From JBFXAM01 sp050184295 (GTDB lineage Bacteria > Planctomycetota > Phycisphaerae > UBA1845 > Fen-1342): a DNA stretch of 15,376 bases. Numbering within the stretch: position 1 is the stretch's first letter; the number at the start of each line of letters is the position of its first letter. Under the pieces are notes generated by a model. The model did no database searches and had not been told where the DNA came from. It worked only from the letters and a program-made list of their open reading frames with translations. The position numbers and the translations under genes were made by a program. This document shows, piece after piece, positions 7,874 to 14,295 of the stretch. The stretch covers positions 1-15,376 of the forward strand of contig JBFXAM010000110.1 in NCBI GenBank assembly GCA_050184295.1, in the 5' to 3' direction.

Positions 7874-8028
7874 CGAGGCATGACACTAGGCGCTCCGGTC
7901 GGATCGTGCCGTGCGGTGCGGCCCGCCGTCTGTCCGAACGCGCCGCGCCAAGCGGCGGGCCCGAGTGCCGGGTGTTTGCGCGGATTCAACTCGCCTGGCG
8001 GCCCGAATATCGTGCGTGGACTACGGGG

Positions 8029-8057
8029 TTCTGATGTAGCGCTTCAAGGGTTAAGAT
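8029..8057 (+). promoter_or_regulatory. Possible mntR promoter
   Basis: TAAGAT at 8052-8057 fits the -10 consensus moderately and lies about 44 bp before the mntR ATG. TTCTGA at 8029-8034 sits 17 bp upstream of it but is a poor -35 box. No manganese-regulator palindrome was recognised here. Confidence 0.3.
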
Positions 8058-8100
8058 CGTCGCGGGAACGAATCGTCCGACCGAGCTCGAGACTGACCGC

Positions 8101-8586
8101 ATGCCGACCCCCCGCAAAACGACCCGCCGCGCCGCCGCGATTCCCGCCGTTGTGCGCGAGCCGCGCCAGCAGGCCGCCGACCACCGCCACACGCGCGAGG
8201 CGCATCGCAAGGAGCTGATCGAGGACTACGTCGAAGTCATCGCGGAACTGATCGAGACTCACAACGAAGCCCGCACGGTGGACATCGCAGCCCGTTTGGG
8301 CGTGTCGCACGTCACCGTCATCAAAGCGCTCGCCCGCCTGCAACGCGAGGCGCTGGTCGTCACGCGCCCCTATCGCTCGATCATGCTCACCGACACCGGC
8401 CTCGCGCTCGCCAAGCGCGTCCGGCATCGCCACTGGGTCGTCATGCAGTTTCTGCTCAGCATCGGCGTCCGCCCGGAGACGGCTCGCACCGATGCGGAGG
8501 GCATCGAGCACCACGTCAGTGCCGAGACCATGGCGGCGTTCGAACGGCTCGTGCGCGCGCGGCGAACGGGCGGCGAGACGGAGTAA
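8101..8586 (+). CDS. mntR: Manganese-responsive transcriptional regulator MntR
   Basis: This 161-aa DtxR/MntR family repressor resembles E. coli MntR (155 aa), including a basic N-terminal extension of about 30 residues before EAHRKELIEDYVE. When Mn(II) is bound, such proteins bind DNA and shut down manganese uptake; some also activate export. A winged helix-turn-helix lies at about 57-95 (VDIAARLGVSHVTVIKAL is the recognition part). All the metal ligands known from Bacillus MntR have counterparts: D42 and E45, H111, and E133, E136 and H137 in the DAEGIEHH motif. The iron-type SH3 extension is absent, which fits manganese rather than iron. No transporter gene (mntH, mntABC or mntP) is next to it, so its targets are elsewhere. 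The ribosome binding site is weak. Flanking gaps suggest it is transcribed alone. Confidence 0.92.
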   Translation: MPTPRKTTRRAAAIPAVVREPRQQAADHRHTREAHRKELIEDYVEVIAELIETHNEARTVDIAARLGVSHVTVIKALARLQREALVVTRPYRSIMLTDTGLALAKRVRHRHWVVMQFLLSIGVRPETARTDAEGIEHHVSAETMAAFERLVRARRTGGETE

Positions 8587-8629
8587 CGCGCACCCGCGCT
8601 GCCCGCGACCGTGTTGCGCGGGATCGCGC

Positions 8630-8650
8630 GCCGGGCGTCGAGCGCCCGGC
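8630..8650 (+). terminator. Strong hairpin after mntR
   Basis: GCCGGGCG and CGCCCGGC form a perfect 8-bp GC stem around TCGAG, 44 nt after the mntR stop. There is no T run after it, so it may be a terminator without a U tract or just a stable stem. Confidence 0.35.
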
Positions 8651-8787
8651 AGCACGGCCCACGCGTGAGCCGGGACAGCCGTTCCGCCGCCGGCGGCGCG
8701 TTTCGCTCGCGACGCTTAACGCCGCGCTAATACGGCAAGCGTAGCTTGGGGTCGTTCGGTGCCGGCAGTCGGAGAGGAGCGAACCGG

Positions 8788-10203
8788 ATGTCGATCTCCC
8801 GTCGTGCGTTTGTGCGATCCGCCGTCGCGGTGACGCTCGGTTTTCGTGGTCTGCGCGAGCTGTTCGCAGCGCCGCTGGCGGCGTCGCTGTTCGACGATCC
8901 GCGCATGGCGGCCGGCTTCGGGCCGCTCGAACCGGACCGCGAGCGCATCCTCGACCTGCCCGCGGGCTTTGCGTACAAGATTATCGCGCGCGCCGGCGAC
9001 CGCATGGACGACGGGTTCTTCCTCCCCGGCCAGCCCGACGGGATGGCGGCGTTCGCCGGGCCGAACGGCAGGACGATTCTCGTCCGCAACCACGAACTCG
9101 AAGCGACCGACGCGAAAAAAGGGCCGTTCGGCCGCAAGAACGAGCTGCTCGAGCGCGTGCCGAAGCATCTGGCGTACGATCGCGGCCGCGAGAAGCATCC
9201 CTGTCAGGGCGCGGTGACAAAGCTGCTCTTCGACACGGCCGATCAGCGCGTCGAACGGCAATACCTTGCGCTCGCGTGCACGCAGTACAACTGCGCCGGC
9301 GGGCCCACGCCTTGGGGCTCGTGGATCACCTGCGAAGAGAGCACCCAGCGCGCCGACGAGCGGTTCGAGCAGGACCACGGCTATCCGTTCGAGGTGCCCG
9401 CGACGTTCGACGGAAAGCTCATCAAACCGACGCCGATCAAGGCCATGGGCCGCTTTCGGCGCGAGGCGGTCGCGGTCGAGCCGACGACCGGCATCGTCTA
9501 CCAGACCGAAGACATCGCGGATGGCCTCTTTTACCGTTACCTGCCGAACAAGCGCGGCGAGCTGCTGGCCGGCGGGCACGTGCAGGCGCTGTGTGTCGGC
9601 GACCGCGAATCCTGCGACACCCGCAACTGGGTCCGTCACGATGGCAAGCCGATCCGCCCGTTCGTGCCGCGCGGCGTCCCGCTCGCGGTTCGCTGGCTTG
9701 ACCTCGAAGAGGTCGATGCGCCGAACGACGACCTGCGCCACCGCGGGTTCTGCGCGGGGGCGGCGTGCTTCGCGCGGGCCGAGGGCATCTGGTACGGCCG
9801 GGACAGCGCGTATTTCGCATGCACGGAGGGCGGGCCGGACCGCAAGGGCCAGATTTGGCGCTACACGCCGAGCCCGCATGAGGGCACGTCGCGGGAGCGC
9901 GAGACGCCCGGTCTGCTGGAGCTGTTCGTCGAGGCGAACGATTCGACGCTGCTCGACAACGCCGACAATCTCACGATCGCGCCGTGGGGCGACCTGATCG
10001 CGTGCGAGGACGGGCCCGGTGAGCAATTTCTGCTCGGGGTCACGCCGGCGGGTACGATCTACAAGCTCGCGCGCGGCGCCGACGGCGGATCGGAGTTTGC
10101 CGGCGCGACGTTCTCTCCCGACGCCACCACGCTGTTTGTGAACATCCAGGGCGCCGGGCTGACGCTTGCGATCACCGGACCGTGGGGCGCGGCCCGGACG
10201 TGA
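8788..10203 (+). CDS. Tat-exported PhoX/DUF839 family protein
   Basis: The 471-aa protein belongs to the PhoX (DUF839) family of secreted, Tat-exported, Ca/Fe-dependent alkaline phosphatases, which release phosphate from organic esters outside the cytoplasm. The N-terminus SISRRAFVRS followed by a hydrophobic stretch is a twin-arginine signal (RR at 5-6). Family marks are VRNHE (99-103), PWGSWITCEES with C182 and E183 (the cysteine corresponds to the iron-bridging one in PhoX), GRFRREAV (221-228), YQTEDI with E241 and D242, and the C-terminal FSPDATTLFVNIQ...ITGPW block. It is shorter than classic PhoX (over 600 aa), so phosphatase activity is likely but unproven for this branch. ATG 8788 is chosen because AGGAG lies 8 nt before it and the Tat motif follows at once. 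No PhoB box was recognised. The next gene starts 57 bp later and may be co-transcribed. Confidence 0.87.
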   Translation: MSISRRAFVRSAVAVTLGFRGLRELFAAPLAASLFDDPRMAAGFGPLEPDRERILDLPAGFAYKIIARAGDRMDDGFFLPGQPDGMAAFAGPNGRTILVRNHELEATDAKKGPFGRKNELLERVPKHLAYDRGREKHPCQGAVTKLLFDTADQRVERQYLALACTQYNCAGGPTPWGSWITCEESTQRADERFEQDHGYPFEVPATFDGKLIKPTPIKAMGRFRREAVAVEPTTGIVYQTEDIADGLFYRYLPNKRGELLAGGHVQALCVGDRESCDTRNWVRHDGKPIRPFVPRGVPLAVRWLDLEEVDAPNDDLRHRGFCAGAACFARAEGIWYGRDSAYFACTEGGPDRKGQIWRYTPSPHEGTSRERETPGLLELFVEANDSTLLDNADNLTIAPWGDLIACEDGPGEQFLLGVTPAGTIYKLARGADGGSEFAGATFSPDATTLFVNIQGAGLTLAITGPWGAART

Positions 10204-10260
10204 AGGTCGCGCAGGCGCGCTCGCTTGGCGCATGGCGCGCCGCGGAGTCTACTGCCGCCC

Positions 10261-12129
10261 ATGCCCGGGCTCTTCGGCCTGATTCGCCTGTTGTCCGACG
10301 TATCGCTCGCCCCCGAGCACGCTCGCGCGAGGCTCGCCGCGATGGAGCGCCCGCTGCGCTGCTCGCCGGCGGAGGAGCTCGAATCGGTCATTCAGCCGCA
10401 AAGCGGTTTCGCAGTCGCCCGGCTCGGGCTCCCCGCGCATCGCCACCACGCCTGGCCGGGATCGCGCGGTCCGCGCTCGCTCTTCGTGAGCGGCCTGCTC
10501 CACGCCGACGCGCTCGCGTTCGACGAGGCGGCGCGGCGCTTTGCGGAATCCGGCGCGGGCCCGGTGACCGAGCTGCGCGGGTTCTTCGCGGCGGTGTTCG
10601 CCGACGCGAGCGGTCCGCGCCGCTTTGAGCTGGTCACCGATCGCCACGCGTCGTGGCCGATCTTCTACGCGGTCATTCACGACACGCTCTACTTCGCGCC
10701 CGAGGTGAAGGCGCTGCTCGCGCTGCCCGAACTGCCGCGCGCTCCCGACCCGGCGGCGCTCGCGTTCATGCTCAGCGGCGGGCAACTGCTGAACACGCAG
10801 ACACTGCTGGCGGCGGTGCGCCGGCTCGGAGGCGGCGAACGGCTGGTCGTCGAAGATGGCCGCTGGCGCGTCGAACCTTATTGGTCGTATCAGCCGCGCA
10901 GCGCCGGCGACGGCACGTCGGCCCGCGATCTTGAGCACGAGCTTGCGCATGCGATTCGCGCCGCCGTCGCGCGGAATCTGGCCGATCCCGAAGCGACGAT
11001 CATCCTGCTGAGCGGCGGGCGCGACTCGCGCGCTATACTCGCCGCGGCGCACGAGGCCGTCGGCGGATGCGGCGAGCGATTGCGCACGGCGACCTGGGCC
11101 TTCGACGCGGAGCGCTCGGACTCGGATCCGGCGACCGCGGCGCGCGTCGCCGCCGCAATCGGCGCGGCGCATCGTGTGCAGCCGATGCCGCTCGCGGCGT
11201 ATGCCGAGCAGTTTGACGAGCTGTTGTGGCGCGCCGACGCGTTGTCGGACTTTCCGGCCAAGCACCCCTACGAGCTCGCGTTGACGCGCGAGCTGGCGCA
11301 GCGCGGAGCGCGCGTCCTGCTCCGCGGCGACGAATGCTTCGGGTGGCGACACGGCGTCGCCGACGTCGTCGATGCGCTTCAGGAAGTAGGGATTCGGCGC
11401 CTTTCCAACGTGGACGCACTCGTCGATGTGCTCCGGCCGGCAGCGGCGCGCGAGTGGTGTGCGGCGGGGGACGCGGCGTGCGACGAGCTGGAGCGGCGCT
11501 ACGCCGGCTGGCACCCGGACGACGCGAAAGACGAGGCCTATTTTCGCCATCGCCTCCAGGGCTACCTCAACCCGCTTGCGTATGTGAAGCATGGTGTGAT
11601 CGACCATCGCAATCCGCTGCTGGACGAGGCAATCCTGGATGTGATGCAGCGCGTGCCGTTTGAAGAGCGGGTCGAGAAGATGCTGTTCCGCCGGACCAGT
11701 GCGGTCGCGTTTCACGCACTTTGGGGCGTGCCATTCTCTGCGGGCGCGCAGGATGTCGACTGGGCGCAGGAGCTCGCGCGCGACTCGGCGGCGCGGCGCT
11801 TCGTCGAGCACCAATTCGCGGACCAGACAAGCCCCGCGTGGGAGTGGATCGATCGCGCGAAGTTGTGCCGCGTGCTGGCGGCGCTGGGCGGCGGCGCGCC
11901 GCGCGGTGCCGCGGACTGCCGGAACGCGGGAACGGCCGCCCGCTTTCGCGGCGCCGCTCGCCTGACCTGGCGCGGCGTGCTGCGTGCGGCGCTGCGCCAC
12001 GCGACCCCGCTCGAGCGGCGCGTGCGGCGGCACTATCGGCTGCGGGCGTCGCGGCCGGAATCGCTCGTGCTGCGTGTGCTGGTGTTGAAAGCCTGGTTTG
12101 ATCGGCTTGAAGGTCGCGAACGCGGTTAA
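10261..12129 (+). CDS. Asparagine-synthetase-like protein lacking the glutaminase cysteine
   Basis: The 622-aa protein has the two-part build of class B asparagine synthetases: an N-terminal Ntn-type glutaminase-like domain (about 1-205) and a C-terminal ATP-pyrophosphatase synthetase domain (about 222-520). The PP-loop is LSGGRDSRAIL (250-260), a variant of SGGLDS. LRGDECFG (354-361) and the RNPLLDEAI...K.LFRR segment are also family marks. The protein begins MPGLFG instead of MCGI, so the Cys2 nucleophile that frees ammonia from glutamine is a proline and glutamine use is unlikely. Such forms occur in beta-lactam synthetase, lasso-peptide cyclases and uncharacterised sugar- or peptide-modifying enzymes, which adenylate a carboxylate and close or form an amide. 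The substrate here is unknown. ATG 10261 is chosen because MPGLFG aligns with the family start; GGAG is about 13 nt upstream, and a TTG at 10225 is less likely. Confidence 0.85.
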   Translation: MPGLFGLIRLLSDVSLAPEHARARLAAMERPLRCSPAEELESVIQPQSGFAVARLGLPAHRHHAWPGSRGPRSLFVSGLLHADALAFDEAARRFAESGAGPVTELRGFFAAVFADASGPRRFELVTDRHASWPIFYAVIHDTLYFAPEVKALLALPELPRAPDPAALAFMLSGGQLLNTQTLLAAVRRLGGGERLVVEDGRWRVEPYWSYQPRSAGDGTSARDLEHELAHAIRAAVARNLADPEATIILLSGGRDSRAILAAAHEAVGGCGERLRTATWAFDAERSDSDPATAARVAAAIGAAHRVQPMPLAAYAEQFDELLWRADALSDFPAKHPYELALTRELAQRGARVLLRGDECFGWRHGVADVVDALQEVGIRRLSNVDALVDVLRPAAAREWCAAGDAACDELERRYAGWHPDDAKDEAYFRHRLQGYLNPLAYVKHGVIDHRNPLLDEAILDVMQRVPFEERVEKMLFRRTSAVAFHALWGVPFSAGAQDVDWAQELARDSAARRFVEHQFADQTSPAWEWIDRAKLCRVLAALGGGAPRGAADCRNAGTAARFRGAARLTWRGVLRAALRHATPLERRVRRHYRLRASRPESLVLRVLVLKAWFDRLEGRERG

Positions 12130-12307
12130 TCGTTGCGCTCCGCGAGTCAGGCCGAGACTCCGGCGACGACAATCCGGTGCAGTCGGATTGCCCGCGGAGC
12201 GGGGCGACAGGGCCATCAGTTATCAGACTTCCACATGCCGACCGGTCGCGGATGCGGGCACGCGCTATCGCACTCGCGGGATCTCGGCCTGACGTTCGAC
12301 GCGTGCA

Positions 12308-12327
12308 CGCAAATTTGAGGATTTGCG
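12308..12327. repeat. Inverted repeat CGCAAAT/ATTTGCG
   Basis: Perfect 7-bp arms CGCAAAT and ATTTGCG surround TTGAGG. It is AT-rich against a GC-rich background and lies about 110 bp before the promoter-like site of the PEP-CTERM array. It could be an operator or end signal for the gene upstream; no T run follows. Confidence 0.4.
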
Positions 12328-12419
12328 CAATCTTCGTTTCTGGCCGTGGACCCGCGGAACGCGGTGCCGGCAACCGTGCAGCCAACGCGGGGTCGGCCGC
12401 GCGATTTTCCAGATATCGC

Positions 12420-12449
12420 TTGCCTTGCGCGGTTACGGCGTGCTAACAT
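12420..12449 (+). promoter_or_regulatory. Likely promoter of the first PEP-CTERM gene
   Basis: TTGCCT (12420-12425) and TAACAT (12444-12449) match four of six bases each to sigma-70 boxes, with an 18-bp spacer. Transcription would begin near 12456, giving a leader of about 127 nt that contains a hairpin at 12509-12522. Confidence 0.4.
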
Positions 12450-12508
12450 CCCGTCTGTTTGTGGAGGAGGCAGGCGTTCGGGCGCTTGAGGAGGCGCTCG
12501 AGGGGCTA

Positions 12509-12536
12509 AGAGGTACACCTCTCCCTTCGACTTTTT
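12509..12536 (+). promoter_or_regulatory. Leader hairpin with T run, attenuator-like
   Basis: AGAGGT and ACCTCT form a short stem around two bases (12509-12522), followed 9 nt later by five T. It sits in the predicted leader of the first PEP-CTERM gene and could act as a weak attenuator or stabilise the message. Confidence 0.25.
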
Positions 12537-12582
12537 CGCGACCTGTCGGCATCGTACAACCATTCGTTTTGCGGAGGAGAGC

Positions 12583-13179
12583 ATGAAGAAACTGTTCGCA
12601 GCCGCGATCGTGCTTGCAAGCGCGTCGCTGGCAATGGCACAGGTGGAGACGAAGGCCTACGTTGGCCAGGGCGGGCCCCTGCCCGACGTTTCGTCCAGCC
12701 GGTTCGAGATCTTCGTCCCCGATCACGGGTCGATCGTGGACATCAAGGCGGTCGACCTGCTGATCGACCACACGTTCATCGGTGACCTCGTCATCACGCT
12801 CGTCAAGAAGGGCGAACCCGGGACGCCGCCAGTCGCGTCGGTCGTGCTGATGGATCGTCCGGGCGTTCCTCCGGGGACGTTTGGTAACGGTTCTGATTTC
12901 GCCGGCCTGTACTCGTTCGTGCCGGGCTTCCCGCCGGTTCCCGAGAGCGGCTCGCCCGCGGTGCTGCCGCCGGGCGCGTACGGTCTCCACGAAGGTGGCG
13001 ACTACGGCGCGTTCCGCAACATCGACAAGTTCGGCCTCTGGTCGCTGCACATCACCGACAACGCGGGCGGTGATGTCGGTACGCTGCACAGCTGGCGCAT
13101 TGTGATGAACAACATCCCCGAGCCGACGTCGCTGTCGCTTCTGGCGCTGGCCGGCCTGGGCCTGATTCGTCGTCGCTAA
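12583..13179 (+). CDS. P-domain PEP-CTERM sorting-domain protein 1
   Basis: This small exported protein has 198 aa. Residues 1-19 are a signal peptide ending AMA, before QVETKAYVG. The middle (about 38-177) resembles the proprotein-convertase P-domain, a beta-sandwich usually attached to subtilisin-like proteases: DLLIDHTFIGDLVITLVKKG, then LMDRPG, and FGLWSLHITDNAGGDVGTLHSWRI near the end. The tail is a PEP-CTERM signal: P179-E180-P181, a hydrophobic stretch, and the final RRR. An exosortase encoded elsewhere should recognise PEP and cut it, leaving the protein in the envelope or matrix. No protease or other catalytic domain is present, so it is probably structural or adhesive. The start is firm, with GGAGGAGA at 12573-12580. 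Two paralogues follow. Confidence 0.9.
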   Translation: MKKLFAAAIVLASASLAMAQVETKAYVGQGGPLPDVSSSRFEIFVPDHGSIVDIKAVDLLIDHTFIGDLVITLVKKGEPGTPPVASVVLMDRPGVPPGTFGNGSDFAGLYSFVPGFPPVPESGSPAVLPPGAYGLHEGGDYGAFRNIDKFGLWSLHITDNAGGDVGTLHSWRIVMNNIPEPTSLSLLALAGLGLIRRR

Positions 13180-13242
13180 TCGCGAGAACCCTTGAGGGCC
13201 GATCAGCCTTCGGCTGACCCAGCCCTGCAGACGCGAATCGCA

Positions 13243-13285
13243 CGAGGCGGCCGACTCTTCACCGGGTTGGCCGCCTCGCACTTTT
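13243..13285 (+). terminator. Intrinsic terminator after PEP-CTERM gene 1
   Basis: CGAGGCGGCC (13243-13252) pairs perfectly with GGCCGCCTCG (13269-13278) across a 16-nt loop, followed by CAC and TTTT. It lies 64 bp after the stop. A smaller stem TCAGCC/GGCTGA stands just before it at about 13203-13217. It should reduce transcription into the second paralogue. Confidence 0.7.
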
Positions 13286-13326
13286 CGCCGCGACTCGTGC
13301 GGCCGCGGCGGGTGGCGGAACCGTCG

Positions 13327-13932
13327 ATGCGTGCTGTAATCTTCGTTCCATTCCTCGTCCTTGCGACGAGCGCCGCGCCTGCCGAGCTGAAAGCGTACGT
13401 CGGCGCCGGCGGAGCGATTCTGGACGGTTCGGGCGCTCCCACCATTTCGCGCTTCGAACTCTTCGTTCCCGACCACGGCGCGATCGCCGACGTTCGCGCT
13501 GTGGAGCTCGACATCGTGCACACGTGGGTCGGCGATCTCAGCATCGCGCTGGTCAAAAAGGGAGCGGACGGCGGCCCGCCGCTCGCCGCCGTCACGCTGC
13601 TGGATCGCCCCGGCGTGCCGCAGTCGGTGTTCGGAAACAGCAGCGACCTGAATGGCCTGTACTCGTTCCAGGTCGGCGGCATGCCGTTCCCCGAAACGCG
13701 CGTCGGCGCCGTGGTGCCGCCCGGCGTTTATGCGCTGAATGAGGACGCAACCTACGGCGCGTTCCGCGGACACGACAAGTTCGGCGTGTGGTCGCTCCTT
13801 CTCAGCGATAGCGCCGGCGAGAATATCGGCACGCTCGCGAGCTGGCGGCTGGTCGTCGACAACGTGCCTGAACCGACGCCCGGCGTGCTGTTGACGCTCG
13901 CCGTCGCGTTCCTGTCAGCGCGCCGTCGCTGA
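13327..13932 (+). CDS. P-domain PEP-CTERM sorting-domain protein 2
   Basis: This is the second paralogue of the tandem array, 201 aa. Signal peptide residues 1-19 end AAPA before ELKAYVG. The P-domain-like middle (about 41-179) shares with its neighbours the blocks RFELFVPDHG, HTWVGDLSIALVKKG, LLDRPGVPQ, YGAFRGHDKFGVWSLLLSD and GTLASWRLVVDN. The tail is P181-E182-P183, a hydrophobic segment and a final RRR. ATG 13327 is chosen because the signal peptide begins there; the frame is open back to 13192, but that part contains the upstream gene's terminator and has no family features. The ribosome site is weak (GGCGGAA), so it may be made in smaller amounts than protein 1. The fate and role should match the paralogues: export, exosortase cutting, structural or adhesive job unknown. 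Confidence 0.87.
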   Translation: MRAVIFVPFLVLATSAAPAELKAYVGAGGAILDGSGAPTISRFELFVPDHGAIADVRAVELDIVHTWVGDLSIALVKKGADGGPPLAAVTLLDRPGVPQSVFGNSSDLNGLYSFQVGGMPFPETRVGAVVPPGVYALNEDATYGAFRGHDKFGVWSLLLSDSAGENIGTLASWRLVVDNVPEPTPGVLLTLAVAFLSARRR

Positions 13933-14295
13933 TCGGCAACCGCGCCGCACGGCCGCAGCCCAACGCAATCACGCCAAGTTTTCCGCTCATACCCATCGAC
14001 ATACGCGACTTCCCAACAAGTTGCCAGAGCGCGAATGTAGCTCCGCCGCGCCATATATGATCAGGGCGTCGCAGATCAACGATGGGCACTTGCGGACGCG
14101 GTTGCGATCACTGAATCACCCCGCAGAACAAAGTGCTTGCCTCCGCGCTGCTGGGCGTGCGAGCATCCCAATCCGCGGGAGGAGCAAGGGGGCCGCGCGG
14201 CTGAGGATGCGCGTCGGCGGCGGGGCAGGCGCACTCCCATGGTCCAATTCGATCTTCGTTTGGGATGGGGCACTCTACCCCGGGGAGGGGATTCC
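13933..14295. other. Non-coding 363 bp between PEP-CTERM genes 2 and 3
   Basis: No gene is supported. A TATGAT -10-like box lies at 14056-14061 without a matching -35 box. Near the end, GGGG and CCCC around CACTCTA (about 14266-14280) could pair next to the ribosome binding site. No terminator-like stem with a T run was found after gene 2. Confidence 0.5.
14056..14061 (+). promoter_or_regulatory. Possible -10 box before PEP-CTERM gene 3
   Basis: TATGAT matches five of six -10 bases, about 235 bp before the ATG, inside an AT-rich CATATATGATC patch. No -35 box stands 16-18 bp upstream, so this is only suggestive. Confidence 0.25.

Larger units (their letters stand above)
7690..8100. other. Gene-free 411-bp stretch with inverted repeats
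   Basis: No coding region is supported. There is a perfect 8-bp inverted repeat CGCGACAT/ATGTCGCG with a 2-nt centre at 7797-7814. A second hairpin overlaps its end at 7813-7843 (CGCGGCGGTTC with GAACGCCGCG, one bulged G). A run of nine T lies at 7865-7873, about 21 nt past that stem. Together they may end transcription of the FHA gene, although the T run is too far from the stem for a textbook terminator. The last 70 bp may hold the mntR promoter. Confidence 0.6.
12130..12582. other. Non-coding 453 bp before the PEP-CTERM array
   Basis: No annotated-quality gene is seen. Contents are an inverted repeat at 12308-12327, a promoter-like pair at 12420-12449, purine-rich repeats of GGAGGAG type (12461-12510), a short hairpin followed by a T-rich stretch (12509-12536), and the ribosome binding site of the next gene. 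A weak 41-codon frame from GTG 12461 ends in TGA overlapping the next ATG. Confidence 0.6.

Noticed and set aside
8716..10233. A 505-codon minus-strand frame
   Set aside because: It is antisense to the PhoX-family gene with its Tat signal and ribosome site.
10249..12216. A 655-codon minus-strand frame
   Set aside because: It is antisense to the asparagine-synthetase-like gene, which has the PP-loop and family motifs; the antisense product is arginine-rich and unrecognisable.
12461..12510. GGAGGAG/GAGGCGCT purine-rich repeats as a CRISPR or tandem repeat array
   Set aside because: The units are short, irregular and not separated by spacers; they look like ordinary purine-rich leader sequence.
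13192..13326. N-terminal extension of PEP-CTERM protein 2
   Set aside because: The extension contains the intrinsic terminator of the previous gene and would put 45 basic residues before a normal signal peptide.
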